NCBI RefSeq assembly: GCF_034064985.1
Contig: NZ_CP139249.1
Span: forward strand, 2,046,001 to 2,110,000
Source of the DNA: Acinetobacter pittii
GTDB taxonomy: Bacteria; Pseudomonadota; Gammaproteobacteria; Pseudomonadales; Moraxellaceae
Reading direction: 5' to 3'
Length of the DNA stretch: 64,000 nucleotides
Below the pieces are notes generated by a model that did no database searches, had not been told where the DNA came from, and was given only the letters and a program-made list of their open reading frames with translations. A program made the position numbers and the translations under genes. This document shows, piece after piece, positions 1-9,125 of this stretch (the first letter of the stretch is position 1; the number at the start of each line of letters is the position of its first letter).

Positions 1-797
1 TGTTTAGCAATTTCAGTCATATGGCTTAAATAATCATTAAGCAAAAATGCCAAATCATCTGGAATCAAAGTTTCTGATAACTCTGTAAAACCCTGAATAT
101 CAGAAAAAAACACCGTCATTTTTTTTCGCTTATATTCAATCTTTGCTTCAGCCTCGCCGCGCATAATAGACTGCCACAACTGTAGTGGCGCATAACGGCT
201 TAGCTGATTAGCAAAAGCAATATAGCGGGTCATTTGGTCATAGTAATGTTGACGCTGCTGACTGATTTTTTTAACCCAGCGATGTTGGTAATAATTTCCA
301 ATGGTAATAAACATAACCAAACCAAGAAGAGTTATTACTGTCAACTCTTGGCTAGTAGGCTCAAAATATGTATAAAAACCAAATAGGAAGAAAGTACTTA
401 AATAAAAAATAATCGCGCCTAACAAACTCGTCAAACAAATGACTGCGAAAGAAATACGACTATTAATTGCTGAATAAAACAAGGCAAAAAGTGCAATAAA
501 TGTAGGCACTAAATTAAGATGCAGACCAGCCAATGTAACTGCTACAACAATTGCATCGATTGCAAAGAAAACACTTTTTTGAGTTTTTTTATCGAATTGG
601 TACTGAAGCCAATGTTCTAACTTCGAACTAATAAAAAGCAGAAATAGGAAAAAAGGTGGAACATAGATCTGATAATTTGTATTAGGTGAGGTAAAAGCAT
701 AGATCACTAAAATTAATGACAGAATTGAATATCCCATCAAACGATGAAAATATGCAAACTGCTTAGGCTCTCTATCGATAAACCTCTCTAATTGCAC
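1..797 (-). CDS. Membrane-anchored class III adenylate/guanylate cyclase (CyaB-like), partial
   Basis: The 3' end lies beyond base 1, so about 265 N-terminal codons are visible. The N-terminal half holds about five or six hydrophobic segments (roughly residues 20-170), resembling the MASE2-type sensor of Pseudomonas CyaB. A basic linker (IEYKRKKMTVFFSDIQGFTE) then leads into the start of a class III cyclase domain, in which FFSD carries the first metal-binding Asp. The expected product is cAMP, which would act through a Vfr/CRP-type regulator (family knowledge). I chose GTG at 797 because GGAGG sits five bases upstream and an in-frame stop lies four codons before it. Catalytic residues further downstream are outside the window. 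Confidence 0.8.
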   Translation of the reverse strand, partial: MQLERFIDREPKQFAYFHRLMGYSILSLILVIYAFTSPNTNYQIYVPPFFLFLLFISSKLEHWLQYQFDKKTQKSVFFAIDAIVVAVTLAGLHLNLVPTFIALFALFYSAINSRISFAVICLTSLLGAIIFYLSTFFLFGFYTYFEPTSQELTVITLLGLVMFITIGNYYQHRWVKKISQQRQHYYDQMTRYIAFANQLSRYAPLQLWQSIMRGEAEAKIEYKRKKMTVFFSDIQGFTELSETLIPDDLAFLLNDYLSHMTEIAK

Positions 798-853
798 CCT
801 ATCCTCCACACCTCAATGTAGCCACATTCATATAAATGTGGCATTGCATTGAT

Positions 854-1288
854 TTAGTCCATGCGCCAATCAAAAGGCATGTCACCTTGACCACGTAGCG
901 CAAGCATAAGGGTTTGACGCATATGAGCCAGCACATCATTTGTATATGGAACAGCTGGTGTACCCCAAACTGGTTTAGGCCATGCAACATCATTCTGATA
1001 ACGTACAACATGATGAAAATGCAATTGAGGCACCATATTCCCCAAAGCTGCAACATTCATTTTATCAGCACGGAATACACGAGATAGCTGGCTAGATAAC
1101 CAACTTGATTCACGTAAAAATTGTTCTTGGTCAGCTTGGCTCAACTCATATAATTCTGTGATTCCCGGCACACGAGGGATTAAAATCAGCCAAGGGAATT
1201 GCATATCATTCATTAAACGACATGTTGAAAGCGGGAAATCGCCTACAAAAAAAGTATCTTGAGCAAGTTGTGGATGCAAACTAAACAT
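854..1288 (-). CDS. HIT family (histidine triad) protein
   Basis: This 144-residue protein carries a histidine-triad-like motif, LHFHHVVR, at about residue 95, preceded by a conserved nucleotide-binding stretch (NVAALGNMVPQ). HIT proteins hydrolyse or transfer nucleotidyl groups, for example from diadenosine polyphosphates or AMP conjugates; the substrate here is unknown. The open frame extends to a TTG at 1306, but ATG at 1288 gives the natural N-terminus MFSLHPQ. It lies downstream of mfd on the same strand after a gap of about 200 bases, so co-transcription is possible but not shown. Family assignment is confident, exact substrate is not. Confidence 0.85.
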   Translation of the reverse strand: MFSLHPQLAQDTFFVGDFPLSTCRLMNDMQFPWLILIPRVPGITELYELSQADQEQFLRESSWLSSQLSRVFRADKMNVAALGNMVPQLHFHHVVRYQNDVAWPKPVWGTPAVPYTNDVLAHMRQTLMLALRGQGDMPFDWRMD

Positions 1289-1489
1289 ATCTTTTATAAA
1301 TGACAATAAACAATAATGGCTAATACTATCACATCAGTTTTAATGTGAGTATTGCTAGTGTCTGGTTTGATTACAAATAACAATGATTTTATGCACTTAT
1401 TCCCCGAATAGACCAAGAAATCGTGCATAAAATTCTGTTATCAACATACAAAAGATTCTTGTTGAGTTGAAATCACTTTAAAACACTAT

Positions 1490-4400
1490 TTAAGCATGTA
1501 ATTCATTCAATAATTTCGCTAACAAATCATTAATAAATTGGATTCGTTTTTCCTGTTCTTCAAGCTGAACCATAACTTTTAAACGTTGGCCACCTTCCAT
1601 ACGATAATAGGTTGGATGTTTTTGCATGAGTTGAATAATACTGATGGCCTGAACAGGTGTATCAGGCGAGAATTCAATATTGCCACCTTGAGTATTAATA
1701 TCGATTTTAGTAATACCTAACTGTTCAGCTTTCAGTCGAATTTGGTGAACACTAAATAAGTGTTTAACTGATTGCGGTGGAACCCCAAAACGGTCAATCA
1801 GCTCCATACGGATATTGTCGAGCTTTTCTTGGGTATCTGTATTACTAATACGCTTATAGAATAATAAACGCTGATGCACATCACCTAAATACTCATCTGG
1901 AATCAGTGCAGGAATGTGTAAATTAATTTCTGCTGTTAATGATAAAGGTGCATCAAAATTCGGTGTTTTCCCTTGTTGAATCGCCTTAGTAGCTTTTTCC
2001 AGCATTTCCATATATAGGCTATATCCAATTGCTTGCATTGAACCACTTTGCTGCTCACCTAAAAGCTCACCTGCGCCTCGAATTTCTAAATCTTCTGTAG
2101 CCAGCATGAAACCAGCACCAAGAGTTGAAGCACGTTGGATTGCATCAAGGCGTTTTTCAGCATCACCTTTTAGATGCTTTATCGAAGGAACTAATAAATA
2201 AGCATAAGCTTGGTGATGTGAACGCCCCACACGGCCACGCAGTTGATGTAATTGAGCTAGACCAAGTTTGTCGGCCCTTTCGATCAAAATGGTGTTGGCA
2301 TTTGGAACATCAATTCCGGTTTCAATAATGGTTGAGCATACCAATACATTGTATTCTTTGTGATAGAACTGTTGCATGACTTGCTCAAGTTCTCTTTCCC
2401 TCATTTGTCCGTGAGCCACTGCTACACGAGCTTCAGGTACAAGCACACGAATATTTTCAGCTGCTCTTTCAATCGTATCAACTTCATTGTGTAAGAAATA
2501 CACTTGGCCACCGCGTAGTAATTCACGTAAGATCGCTTCTTTAATAGATGCTTCAGTATGTTCTTGTACAAAGGTTTTAACAGCTAAACGACGGGCTGGC
2601 GGTGTAGCAATGATAGATAAATCACGCATTCCCGAAAAAGCCATATTTAAAGTTCGTGGAATTGGTGTAGCTGTAAGCGTTAACATATCAACATCTGCGC
2701 GTAATGCTTTAATACGCTCTTTATCCCGCACACCAAAACGATGTTCTTCGTCGACTACCATTAACCCTAGATCTTTAAACTGTACATTTTCTTGTAAAAG
2801 TTTATGGGTACCCACCACAATATCGACTTTACCTTCAGCAAGATCTTCAATATTTTTCGTATGCGTTTTATTTGAACCAAAACGTGATAATACTTCAATA
2901 CGAACAGGCCAGTCGGCAAAGCGGTCTTTAAAAGATTCATAATGCTGTTGAGCAAGTAATGTCGTCGGTACTAATACAGCGACCTGCTTACCATTTTGCA
3001 CCGCAACAAATGCTGCTCGCATTGCAACTTCTGTTTTACCAAAACCAACGTCTCCACAAACAAGTCGATCCATCGGTTTAGCTTGTTGCATATCGTAAAG
3101 CGTCGCTTCAATAGCATTGGCTTGATCAAGTGTTTCTTCATACGCAAACCCGCTTGCAAATTGCATATAAAGCGACTGATCGACTTCAAAGCCAAAACCA
3201 GGTTTTGACTGACGACGTGCTTGTATATGTAACAATTCTGCTGCGACATCATGAATTTGTTCTAAAGCTTTACGTTTTGCCTTACTCCACGCATCAGTTC
3301 CTATTTTATGTAATGGTGCTAAGTCCGGATCTCCACCACTGTAACGACTAATAAGATGCAAATTCGTCACAGGCACATAAACTTTTGCCTCTTCAGCATA
3401 GTCTAATTGCAAGAACTCGTAATCTTGCCCTTCAATTGCCAAAGTAATTAACCCAGCATAACGCCCTACACCATGGTCAATATGAACAACAGGAGCACCA
3501 ATGCTTAATTCGGTCAAACTACGAATTAGGAACTCTTCTGAAACTTCTTGCTGACGTTTACGACGACGTTGGACTACCCGATGCTCATATAACTGATTTT
3601 CTGAAATAACAGACAATTGATCGGTTAAAAGCAAACCACGGTCTAATGGTGCATTCGTAATAGCAATCGCAAACTGACTTTTCTGGAATTGCTCAAAACT
3701 ATCTACACTAGGAATATCTCCCAGACTGGCACGCAAACCATCTCTTAAACTTTCTCGTCGACCAGCACTTTCTGCAACCAATAAAACAGGATGATTTGCT
3801 TCATCAATATATTTTTTAACTACGGCAAATGGTTTGTCTTTTTTCGGATCAACAGGCAACTTAGGTGGTTGCTCAACCTTAAGATTTAGAGCCCCAGCTT
3901 TTTCTTCAACTGCTTCAGCGCTCACAAGCATACGTGGGAACTGATTTAAAGCACTTAGTAAGTTATTTGGTGCAATAAATAACTCATCAGGTGGGAGAAT
4001 TGGCTGGTCTGCGTTATGACGTCTATCTTCATAGCGACGGAAAACTTCTTTCCAAAAACTGGTTAAATCACTATCCACATCATTATTTGTAATTACAATG
4101 CAATTCTTTGGAAAGTACGTTGTAAGTGTACTTTGAGATTGCATGTAAGTTTTATCAAAAAATAACGGTAAATAAAACTCAATTCCTGGAGATGCAATTC
4201 CATCAAGAACATCTTGGTAAATTGGGTTTTTCTTAGGATTTGCAGTCGGAAAAAGTTCAGAATAACGGTCTCTAAAAATTGAACGAGCTTCTTTTAATGG
4301 GAACTCTTTTGCTGGTAAGACGGTAAAACTTTTTAAAGTAGTTGTTGTTCTTTGCGTTTCTGGATCAAAGAATTTTAAAGTATCAATTTCATCATCAAAA

Positions 4401-4951
4401 AGGTCAATACGGATAGGTGCATCCTGACCAGATGCAAAAATATCCATAATGCTACCACGTACAGCAAACTCACCATGGTCATAAACCGTATCTACTAAAT
4501 GATACCCAGCTTGTACTAAACGTAGCTTCTGTTGTTCTAAATCAAATTTTTGCCCCACACGTATATCAAAATGCTCCCCTAAAACCCAAGAATATGGTGC
4601 AACTCTTTGAGCTAAAGTGCTTGCTGAAATGAGCAATACACCTTTTTGCGGCATATTGGATAAAATCGCGAGTCGCTCTGAAACAATATCTTGATGAGGT
4701 GACAAGCGGTCATACGGCAAAATCTCCCAATCAGGGAAAATTGTCGGTTTTATGCCATAAAATTCAAGTTCACTTTCTAACTGAGCAACATGTTGGTTAT
4801 TTCGAGCTACTACAACGAGCAAAGATGAATGCTGAACGGCAATTTCTTTGAATAATAATGCAGCAGACGAACCTAATAACGACCCTACCCAACGCTTTTC
4901 ACCGGCTTTGAGCTGTTGTAAATTCAATTGAGAGATTTCTTGTTGAAACAT
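1490..4951 (-). CDS. mfd: Transcription-repair coupling factor Mfd
   Basis: At 1153 residues this is the normal length for Mfd, an ATP-dependent DNA translocase that removes RNA polymerase stalled at lesions and recruits UvrA. The N-terminus has the UvrB-like module (EISQLNLQQLKAGEKRW, then DWEILPYDRLSPHQD). A CarD-like RNA polymerase interaction domain follows near residues 480-545 (HIDHGVGRYAGL). The RecG-like motor shows Walker A GDVGFGKTEVA, the DEEH box (VVDEEHRFG), motif III TATPIPRTL and motif VI QLRGRVGRS. The C-terminal TRCF domain is complete. ATG at 4951 is the only sensible start. Nothing is missing. Confidence 0.98.
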   Translation of the reverse strand: MFQQEISQLNLQQLKAGEKRWVGSLLGSSAALLFKEIAVQHSSLLVVVARNNQHVAQLESELEFYGIKPTIFPDWEILPYDRLSPHQDIVSERLAILSNMPQKGVLLISASTLAQRVAPYSWVLGEHFDIRVGQKFDLEQQKLRLVQAGYHLVDTVYDHGEFAVRGSIMDIFASGQDAPIRIDLFDDEIDTLKFFDPETQRTTTTLKSFTVLPAKEFPLKEARSIFRDRYSELFPTANPKKNPIYQDVLDGIASPGIEFYLPLFFDKTYMQSQSTLTTYFPKNCIVITNNDVDSDLTSFWKEVFRRYEDRRHNADQPILPPDELFIAPNNLLSALNQFPRMLVSAEAVEEKAGALNLKVEQPPKLPVDPKKDKPFAVVKKYIDEANHPVLLVAESAGRRESLRDGLRASLGDIPSVDSFEQFQKSQFAIAITNAPLDRGLLLTDQLSVISENQLYEHRVVQRRRKRQQEVSEEFLIRSLTELSIGAPVVHIDHGVGRYAGLITLAIEGQDYEFLQLDYAEEAKVYVPVTNLHLISRYSGGDPDLAPLHKIGTDAWSKAKRKALEQIHDVAAELLHIQARRQSKPGFGFEVDQSLYMQFASGFAYEETLDQANAIEATLYDMQQAKPMDRLVCGDVGFGKTEVAMRAAFVAVQNGKQVAVLVPTTLLAQQHYESFKDRFADWPVRIEVLSRFGSNKTHTKNIEDLAEGKVDIVVGTHKLLQENVQFKDLGLMVVDEEHRFGVRDKERIKALRADVDMLTLTATPIPRTLNMAFSGMRDLSIIATPPARRLAVKTFVQEHTEASIKEAILRELLRGGQVYFLHNEVDTIERAAENIRVLVPEARVAVAHGQMRERELEQVMQQFYHKEYNVLVCSTIIETGIDVPNANTILIERADKLGLAQLHQLRGRVGRSHHQAYAYLLVPSIKHLKGDAEKRLDAIQRASTLGAGFMLATEDLEIRGAGELLGEQQSGSMQAIGYSLYMEMLEKATKAIQQGKTPNFDAPLSLTAEINLHIPALIPDEYLGDVHQRLLFYKRISNTDTQEKLDNIRMELIDRFGVPPQSVKHLFSVHQIRLKAEQLGITKIDINTQGGNIEFSPDTPVQAISIIQLMQKHPTYYRMEGGQRLKVMVQLEEQEKRIQFINDLLAKLLNELHA

Positions 4952-5086
4952 GTATATGGCTTTTATCAGCTAAAAAGATATGTGCTCAATAGTAGCATGA
5001 TGCTTTTAGTGAAATGAGTTATTTTTTTGAAAATCAAACTACTAGTTGGCCCTACTTTTTTATATTTTTTAATCAATCAACTATGA

Positions 5087-5443
5087 TTATTTATCACGCA
5101 AAAACAAAACGTAATATTGATTTAATATTTGTATAATCGCTTTAAGTTGGAGTAGCTTTTCTTGAGTATTTTCCAATCTTGCAACATAGCGCTGTGTTGC
5201 GATTTCTAGATCAATCTTTTCATTAATTTGTGGCGTAATTTGAAATAACTTTTGAAGATTATCAAAATTCTGTAATTTACGGTTTGAAAAATATTCAAGA
5301 TGCTCTGACCACTTTTGATTAATCACTACATCATTAATGATAGGCCCACGTTCAGAATCAAATTTTAATTGATTCTCTTGCAAGTAAATTTGTTCAGGTG
5401 TCTCTTTCGAGCCTTGAAAAAGCTGCGTTATCTTTTTAAACAT
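5087..5443 (-). CDS. Hypothetical protein, 118 aa
   Basis: I do not recognise a family. The protein is polar and soluble, has no signal peptide or membrane segment, and is rich in Gln, Asn, Leu and Lys. Its C-terminal 60 residues (ATQRYVARLENTQEKLLQLK and onward) look like a continuous amphipathic helix or coiled coil. It sits alone between mfd and the DyP peroxidase gene, on the same strand as both, with about 80-135 bases either side. A purine-rich GTGATGAG precedes ATG 5443. Codon use resembles the neighbours, so I take it as a real gene, perhaps genus-restricted. Confidence 0.6.
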   Translation of the reverse strand: MFKKITQLFQGSKETPEQIYLQENQLKFDSERGPIINDVVINQKWSEHLEYFSNRKLQNFDNLQKLFQITPQINEKIDLEIATQRYVARLENTQEKLLQLKAIIQILNQYYVLFLRDK

Positions 5444-5524
5444 CTCATCACATCATATTTATTTCAATTTAAATAATGGAAGTCATCTAGTCACTCCCAT
5501 CATTTGAGTCTTCTAAACTAACGA

Positions 5525-6466
5525 CTATTCATCGCCTAAATCATCAAGAAAATCTACAGTCGGTACAAAAAATAAAGTACCTGTTTGAGCAGTACTAAAG
5601 TCAAGTAACCGATCCAGATTACCATGCTCGTTACCTAAAAACATGTTCTCAAGCATTTGTCGGGTTGTACTAAATTTACGCGAGTAGCCAATAAAGAATG
5701 TGCCATATTCATTTCTAGACGGATTTGAAAAAGGCATATTAGCTCGCATAATTTTAAGTTCATTACCTTCTGCATCATGAGCTTTACTAACGACATTATG
5801 AGCAGTTAAAGGTTTTTCATCATCGCCGAGCTCAACATCATTGAACTTTTTTCGGCCAATCACTTTTTCTTGTTCTTCGTCAGTTAATGAACGCCATTTG
5901 TCCATATCATGTGTATATTTCTGGATAAAAGCATAACTTCCCCCAATAAAGTCAGGGTCTTCATCGCCTACTAACGCCCACTGCGCTGCAATAACTGGTT
6001 CCGGATTCTCCGTTCCATCTACAAAGCCAATAATTGCTCGTCCGTCAAAATAACGAAAACCATGAACTTCATCAATTGGATACGTTACTTTACCAAGCTG
6101 TTGATTAATTATATTGCCCAGCTCGTAACATAAAGTCTGACGATCAGCACGTATATGAAAAAATAAATCACCCGGAGTTGAGACAGCTGTGTATTTCGGG
6201 CCTCTAATTTCTTGAAATGGCTCTAACTCTTGAGGCTTGGATTGCTCTGGAAATAATATATCCCATGCATTAGAGCTAAAACCTAAAGTAGCATTAAATT
6301 TACTATCTGGATAACGATTAAAGAGACTTCTGGTTAGTGCTGAAAAATTAGCAGCAAAATCTTTTACTTTTTCTATTACAGAATCACCTTGAGCTAGTCC
6401 CAATACAATAAATAATGCATTTTCACCAGGAGCACTCGTTACAGGTTGAATTCTCATACATTCCAT
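5525..6466 (-). CDS. DyP-type haem peroxidase (YfeX-like)
   Basis: This 313-residue protein has the dye-decolourising peroxidase signature GFVDGTENP (GxxDG, distal Asp) near residue 150. The conserved C-terminal block, MPFSNPSRNEYGTFFIGYSR, carries the distal Arg. A candidate proximal His lies in LTAHNVVSKAHD. There is no signal peptide, so it is expected in the cytoplasm; length and motifs fit the YfeX branch. Family members oxidise bulky substrates with hydrogen peroxide. No encapsulin or iron transporter gene is adjacent. ATG 6457 (MRIQPV) is an alternative start three codons in. Confidence 0.92.
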   Translation of the reverse strand: MECMRIQPVTSAPGENALFIVLGLAQGDSVIEKVKDFAANFSALTRSLFNRYPDSKFNATLGFSSNAWDILFPEQSKPQELEPFQEIRGPKYTAVSTPGDLFFHIRADRQTLCYELGNIINQQLGKVTYPIDEVHGFRYFDGRAIIGFVDGTENPEPVIAAQWALVGDEDPDFIGGSYAFIQKYTHDMDKWRSLTDEEQEKVIGRKKFNDVELGDDEKPLTAHNVVSKAHDAEGNELKIMRANMPFSNPSRNEYGTFFIGYSRKFSTTRQMLENMFLGNEHGNLDRLLDFSTAQTGTLFFVPTVDFLDDLGDE

Positions 6467-6600
6467 AAAATATGCCTTTTTAGGTATTTAAGTTTATTAA
6501 TTTAGCATACTCATATTTTTTTCATACAACCTGTTAAGAAATCTGATGTTGATAAGAGTTTAAGTAAAACGCCTTAAACCCTTACTCAAATTAACCTTAA

Positions 6601-7383
6601 TCAACGTCCATATTGCTTTTTTAAATACTTTACGATTTGAGCCGACTCAAACATCTTCACTCCCGTATTTGGATCTACCAAATACGGCACCTGCATTTTA
6701 TCTTGCATAATAGGCAACAGCTTTTCCCTTTTCCCACCTTCTAAAGGTATATATTTCCCTGGTTTTAAGCGAAGAATAGCAGGTCCCATATCTTGCCATC
6801 TCTCTTTTGCTACATTATGCAAAATATATGGAAGCTCAAGTTCAGAGAGTAGACTTCTTACAATTCGTGAATACGGACTTGCTTCAAAACTCCATAACTC
6901 AAGTTTTTGTTCAGGTGCAGCTCTATTAACAATTTTTTTATTTATCCATATTCCGCGAGCTCCATTTAATAGAGTTCCAGCAACTGCAGCATAAGGCATG
7001 TTTGGGTAACTCGAAAATTTCTGCGGCGTTTTCCCTGTCTTACCATAATGTTTAAATAAATGATGAATAATATCCTGTGATTCATATAGCTGATCGCCAG
7101 TATTTTCATCAATTAAAAATGGAAACTGTAATTTACCGCCTTTTTCTTTTACAACTGAACGATACTTTGTTCCACCTTTAGGACATGGATAAATTTCAAC
7201 GTCCAGATTCAAAAGTGTAATCACTTCACGAACACGACGGCAAAATGGTGAACCTTCAAATTCATATAATTTCAAAGCCTTTACAGGTTGTTGTGGAAAT
7301 GCTGTTCCTGAAACACCTCTACCACCTTCAGCAATTGCAGATACAACTGCTTGAAGTACTTTAATTTGATGAATCACCATCAT
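6601..7383 (-). CDS. Tandem GST N-terminal (thioredoxin-fold) domain protein
   Basis: The protein has two consecutive glutathione S-transferase N-terminal domains. The first begins LYEFEGSPFCRRVREV (about residue 38) and the second LWSFEASPYSRIVRSLL (about residue 162). Each ends in a conserved ligand-binding stretch (FPFLIDENTGDQLYESQDI and VPYLVDPNTGVKMFESAQI). No helical GST C-terminal domain follows either copy. The first copy keeps a Cys after SPF, whereas the second has Ser, so only one half could be redox-active by thiol chemistry. AAGGAAGG precedes the ATGATG start. It is 21 bases downstream of the rraA-like gene and probably in its operon. Substrate unknown. Confidence 0.82.
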   Translation of the reverse strand: MMVIHQIKVLQAVVSAIAEGGRGVSGTAFPQQPVKALKLYEFEGSPFCRRVREVITLLNLDVEIYPCPKGGTKYRSVVKEKGGKLQFPFLIDENTGDQLYESQDIIHHLFKHYGKTGKTPQKFSSYPNMPYAAVAGTLLNGARGIWINKKIVNRAAPEQKLELWSFEASPYSRIVRSLLSELELPYILHNVAKERWQDMGPAILRLKPGKYIPLEGGKREKLLPIMQDKMQVPYLVDPNTGVKMFESAQIVKYLKKQYGR

Positions 7384-7404
7384 GCCTTCCTTTATATTAG
7401 AGAA

Positions 7405-7917
7405 TTAGACTAATTTTTCTTTTGCTATCACAATCCCATTATTATCAGCATAGATAAAATCACCAGATTGAATTGTGACTCCACCAAAATACAAATTAAT
7501 ATCTACTTCACCAATGCCCTTACGATTACTTTTTTGTGGAATTGCAGCCAATGCATGTACTCCCAAATCTAAGGTCGCAAGTGCATCAACATCTCTTACA
7601 CAACCGTAAATCACTACACCATTCCAGTTGTTTTTAACTGCTGACTCAGCAATCAAATCACCCATGAGTGCACAGCGCATAGATGCACCACCATCCACAA
7701 CTAATACTTTACCTGTACCATCTGTTGCCAATAACTCTTTTACACGTGAGTTATCTTCAAAGCACTTTACTGTTACAACCTGTCCCCCAAAAGTTTTACG
7801 AGCTCCATAACTTTGAAAGAACTTGCCATCCATTGATGGGATTACAACCTGTAAGCCTTTTTCAGGGTTATCATCTAATAAATCACATGTTACAAATGGT
7901 ACTGTCGACACTTTCAT
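7405..7917 (-). CDS. rraA: RraA family protein (RNase E inhibitor / HMG-CHA aldolase-like)
   Basis: The 170 residues span the whole RraA fold, with the core block YGCVRDVDALATLDLGVHAL at about residues 104-123. In the aldolase branch, the Arg-Asp pair of this block binds metal and substrate. E. coli RraA inhibits RNase E, while other members are 4-hydroxy-4-methyl-2-oxoglutarate aldolases. Sequence alone does not separate these roles. AGGGAG lies just upstream of ATG 7917. It is flanked closely by the SDR-like gene (6 bases) and the tandem GST gene (21 bases), suggesting one three-gene unit. Confidence 0.85.
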   Translation of the reverse strand: MKVSTVPFVTCDLLDDNPEKGLQVVIPSMDGKFFQSYGARKTFGGQVVTVKCFEDNSRVKELLATDGTGKVLVVDGGASMRCALMGDLIAESAVKNNWNGVVIYGCVRDVDALATLDLGVHALAAIPQKSNRKGIGEVDINLYFGGVTIQSGDFIYADNNGIVIAKEKLV

Positions 7918-7923
7918 ACTCCC

Positions 7924-8589
7924 TTATCGAGTTTGTTGTATGCTCAGATTATCATATCGTTTAAAGGCTTCAATTTGCGTTAGCGCCGCTACGACCATCG
8001 TATGAGCCAATTGCTCGGCAGTTACTGGCTTATATTTGAATGGCTTTTGAAATTTATTCTCAATAAGTTTAAATAGACTCTGCCCTAAGTCTTCAATAAA
8101 CCGTACATCGCTGCGTTTACCAATCAGTAAAGACGGTCTAAAAATAGATAGTTTTTCGAGTTCTAAGCTCTCAATATAATCTTCTAACTGTCCTTTCACT
8201 TTATTATAGAAAATTGGAGAGTTTGCATTTGCTCCAAGGGCACTCACTAGCAGTAAATGAATGTGCTTATCTTGCACTAGATCTGCTAAATGGGCATTGA
8301 TTTCATAATCCACGGCATAAAAAGCCTGTTTTGAACCAGCCATTTTTAATGTTGTTCCGAGACAGCTAAAAGCATGGGTATGGCCATTCACATCTTCATC
8401 ATTGAGTAATAAAAAGTCCTCTATAACAAGTTGAGTAACTTTTTTATATGTATTAAGTAGTTGTGATTCTTTTCTTACCACAACAGTAATCGCTTCAAAT
8501 TCTGGTGTTTGCTCAAGCTGTTCGACAAGCGCTAAACCCACAAGTCCCGTAGCACCTATCACAATTGCTTTTTTAGTACTTATAGTCAT
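7924..8589 (-). CDS. NAD(P)-binding atypical SDR protein (HTATIP2/TIP30-like)
   Basis: The protein begins with a Rossmann dinucleotide-binding motif, IGATGLVG (about residues 12-19). A serine (LLLVSALGANA) and a Tyr-x-x-x-Lys pair (YNKVKG) sit at the expected SDR active-site positions. The following FRPSLLIGKR resembles the TIP30/HTATIP2 group of extended atypical SDRs. It has 221 residues and no signal or membrane segment. It is the first gene of the probable SDR-rraA-GST unit. Substrate unknown. Confidence 0.82.
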   Translation of the reverse strand: MTISTKKAIVIGATGLVGLALVEQLEQTPEFEAITVVVRKESQLLNTYKKVTQLVIEDFLLLNDEDVNGHTHAFSCLGTTLKMAGSKQAFYAVDYEINAHLADLVQDKHIHLLLVSALGANANSPIFYNKVKGQLEDYIESLELEKLSIFRPSLLIGKRSDVRFIEDLGQSLFKLIENKFQKPFKYKPVTAEQLAHTMVVAALTQIEAFKRYDNLSIQQTR

Positions 8590-8680
8590 TTTTTATCCAA
8601 CCCTCTTTAAGTTTGTATCAAATTTAACCTTTTCTTACCGTTTTAGCAGCCCCTAAAACCGCTTAAAATGCTCGCAAGGC

Positions 8681-8709
8681 TTGACTTCACGGTGTTGATT
8701 CATCACAAT
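8681..8709 (+). promoter_or_regulatory. Likely sigma-70 promoter of rpsT
   Basis: TTGACT (8681-8686) is separated by 17 bases from CACAAT (8704-8709). The -35 matches five of six consensus bases and the -10 four of six. The resulting leader would be about 85 bases and includes a GC-rich stretch (CAGCCCGCCC) before the ribosome-binding site, which could take part in S20 feedback control as known in E. coli. Position and strand fit; no start site is demonstrated. Confidence 0.5.
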
Positions 8710-8801
8710 ATGGCACTTGTTTACGGGCTGGTGATGGTTACACCAGTTTACTGAATTGACCACAGCCCGCCCAGACCAACTTATTTTCAAGGAGTGCAAG
8801 A

Positions 8802-9068
8802 GTGGCAAACTCTGCTCAAGCTAAAAAACGTGCGCGTCAAAACGTTACAGCGCGTAAACACAACGCAAGCTTGCGTTCTATGGTTCGTACCTACATCAAA
8901 CGTACTTTAAGTGCAATCGCTGGTGGTGATTATGCTGTTGCTACAGAAGCTTACAAAAAAGCTGTTCCTGTAATCGACCGCATGGCTGATAAAGGCATCA
9001 TCCACAAAAATAAAGCTGCTCGTCATAAGAGCCGTTTAAATGCTCAAGTTAAAGCGTTAGCTAACTAA
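8802..9068 (+). CDS. rpsT: 30S ribosomal protein S20
   Basis: This is an 88-residue basic protein beginning [14 protein letters not shown] and including the conserved [12 protein letters not shown] stretch, a complete S20. S20 binds 16S rRNA early in 30S assembly. The start is GTG at 8802, with GGAG about seven bases upstream; rare start codons in rpsT are associated with translational autocontrol in enterobacteria. It is monocistronic, with its own promoter and a strong terminator directly downstream. Confidence 0.98.
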   Translation: MANSAQAKKRARQNVTARKHNASLRSMVRTYIKRTLSAIAGGDYAVATEAYKKAVPVIDRMADKGIIHKNKAARHKSRLNAQVKALAN

Positions 9069-9080
9069 TTTGAACATGTA

Positions 9081-9105
9081 AAAAAAGCCCAATAGGGCTT
9101 TTTTT
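9081..9105 (+). terminator. Rho-independent terminator of rpsT
   Basis: A ten-base-pair stem (AAAAAAGCCC / GGGCTTTTTT) with an AATA loop starts 12 bases after the rpsT stop. A-runs and T-runs on both sides mean it could also terminate the convergent histidine phosphatase gene that ends at 9126. Confidence 0.9.
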
Positions 9106-9125
9106 ATTATCTATTGTTTTTGAGC

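Noticed and set aside
1320..1360. Terminator after mfd
   Set aside because: The AATACT/AGTATT pairing is imperfect and has no T-run.
2125..3351. Plus-strand open frames inside mfd
   Set aside because: Antisense shadows of a full-length conserved gene, with no recognisable protein features.
8711..8727. TGGCAC upstream of rpsT as a sigma-54 element
   Set aside because: No TTGC at the -12 position; a sigma-70 promoter fits better.
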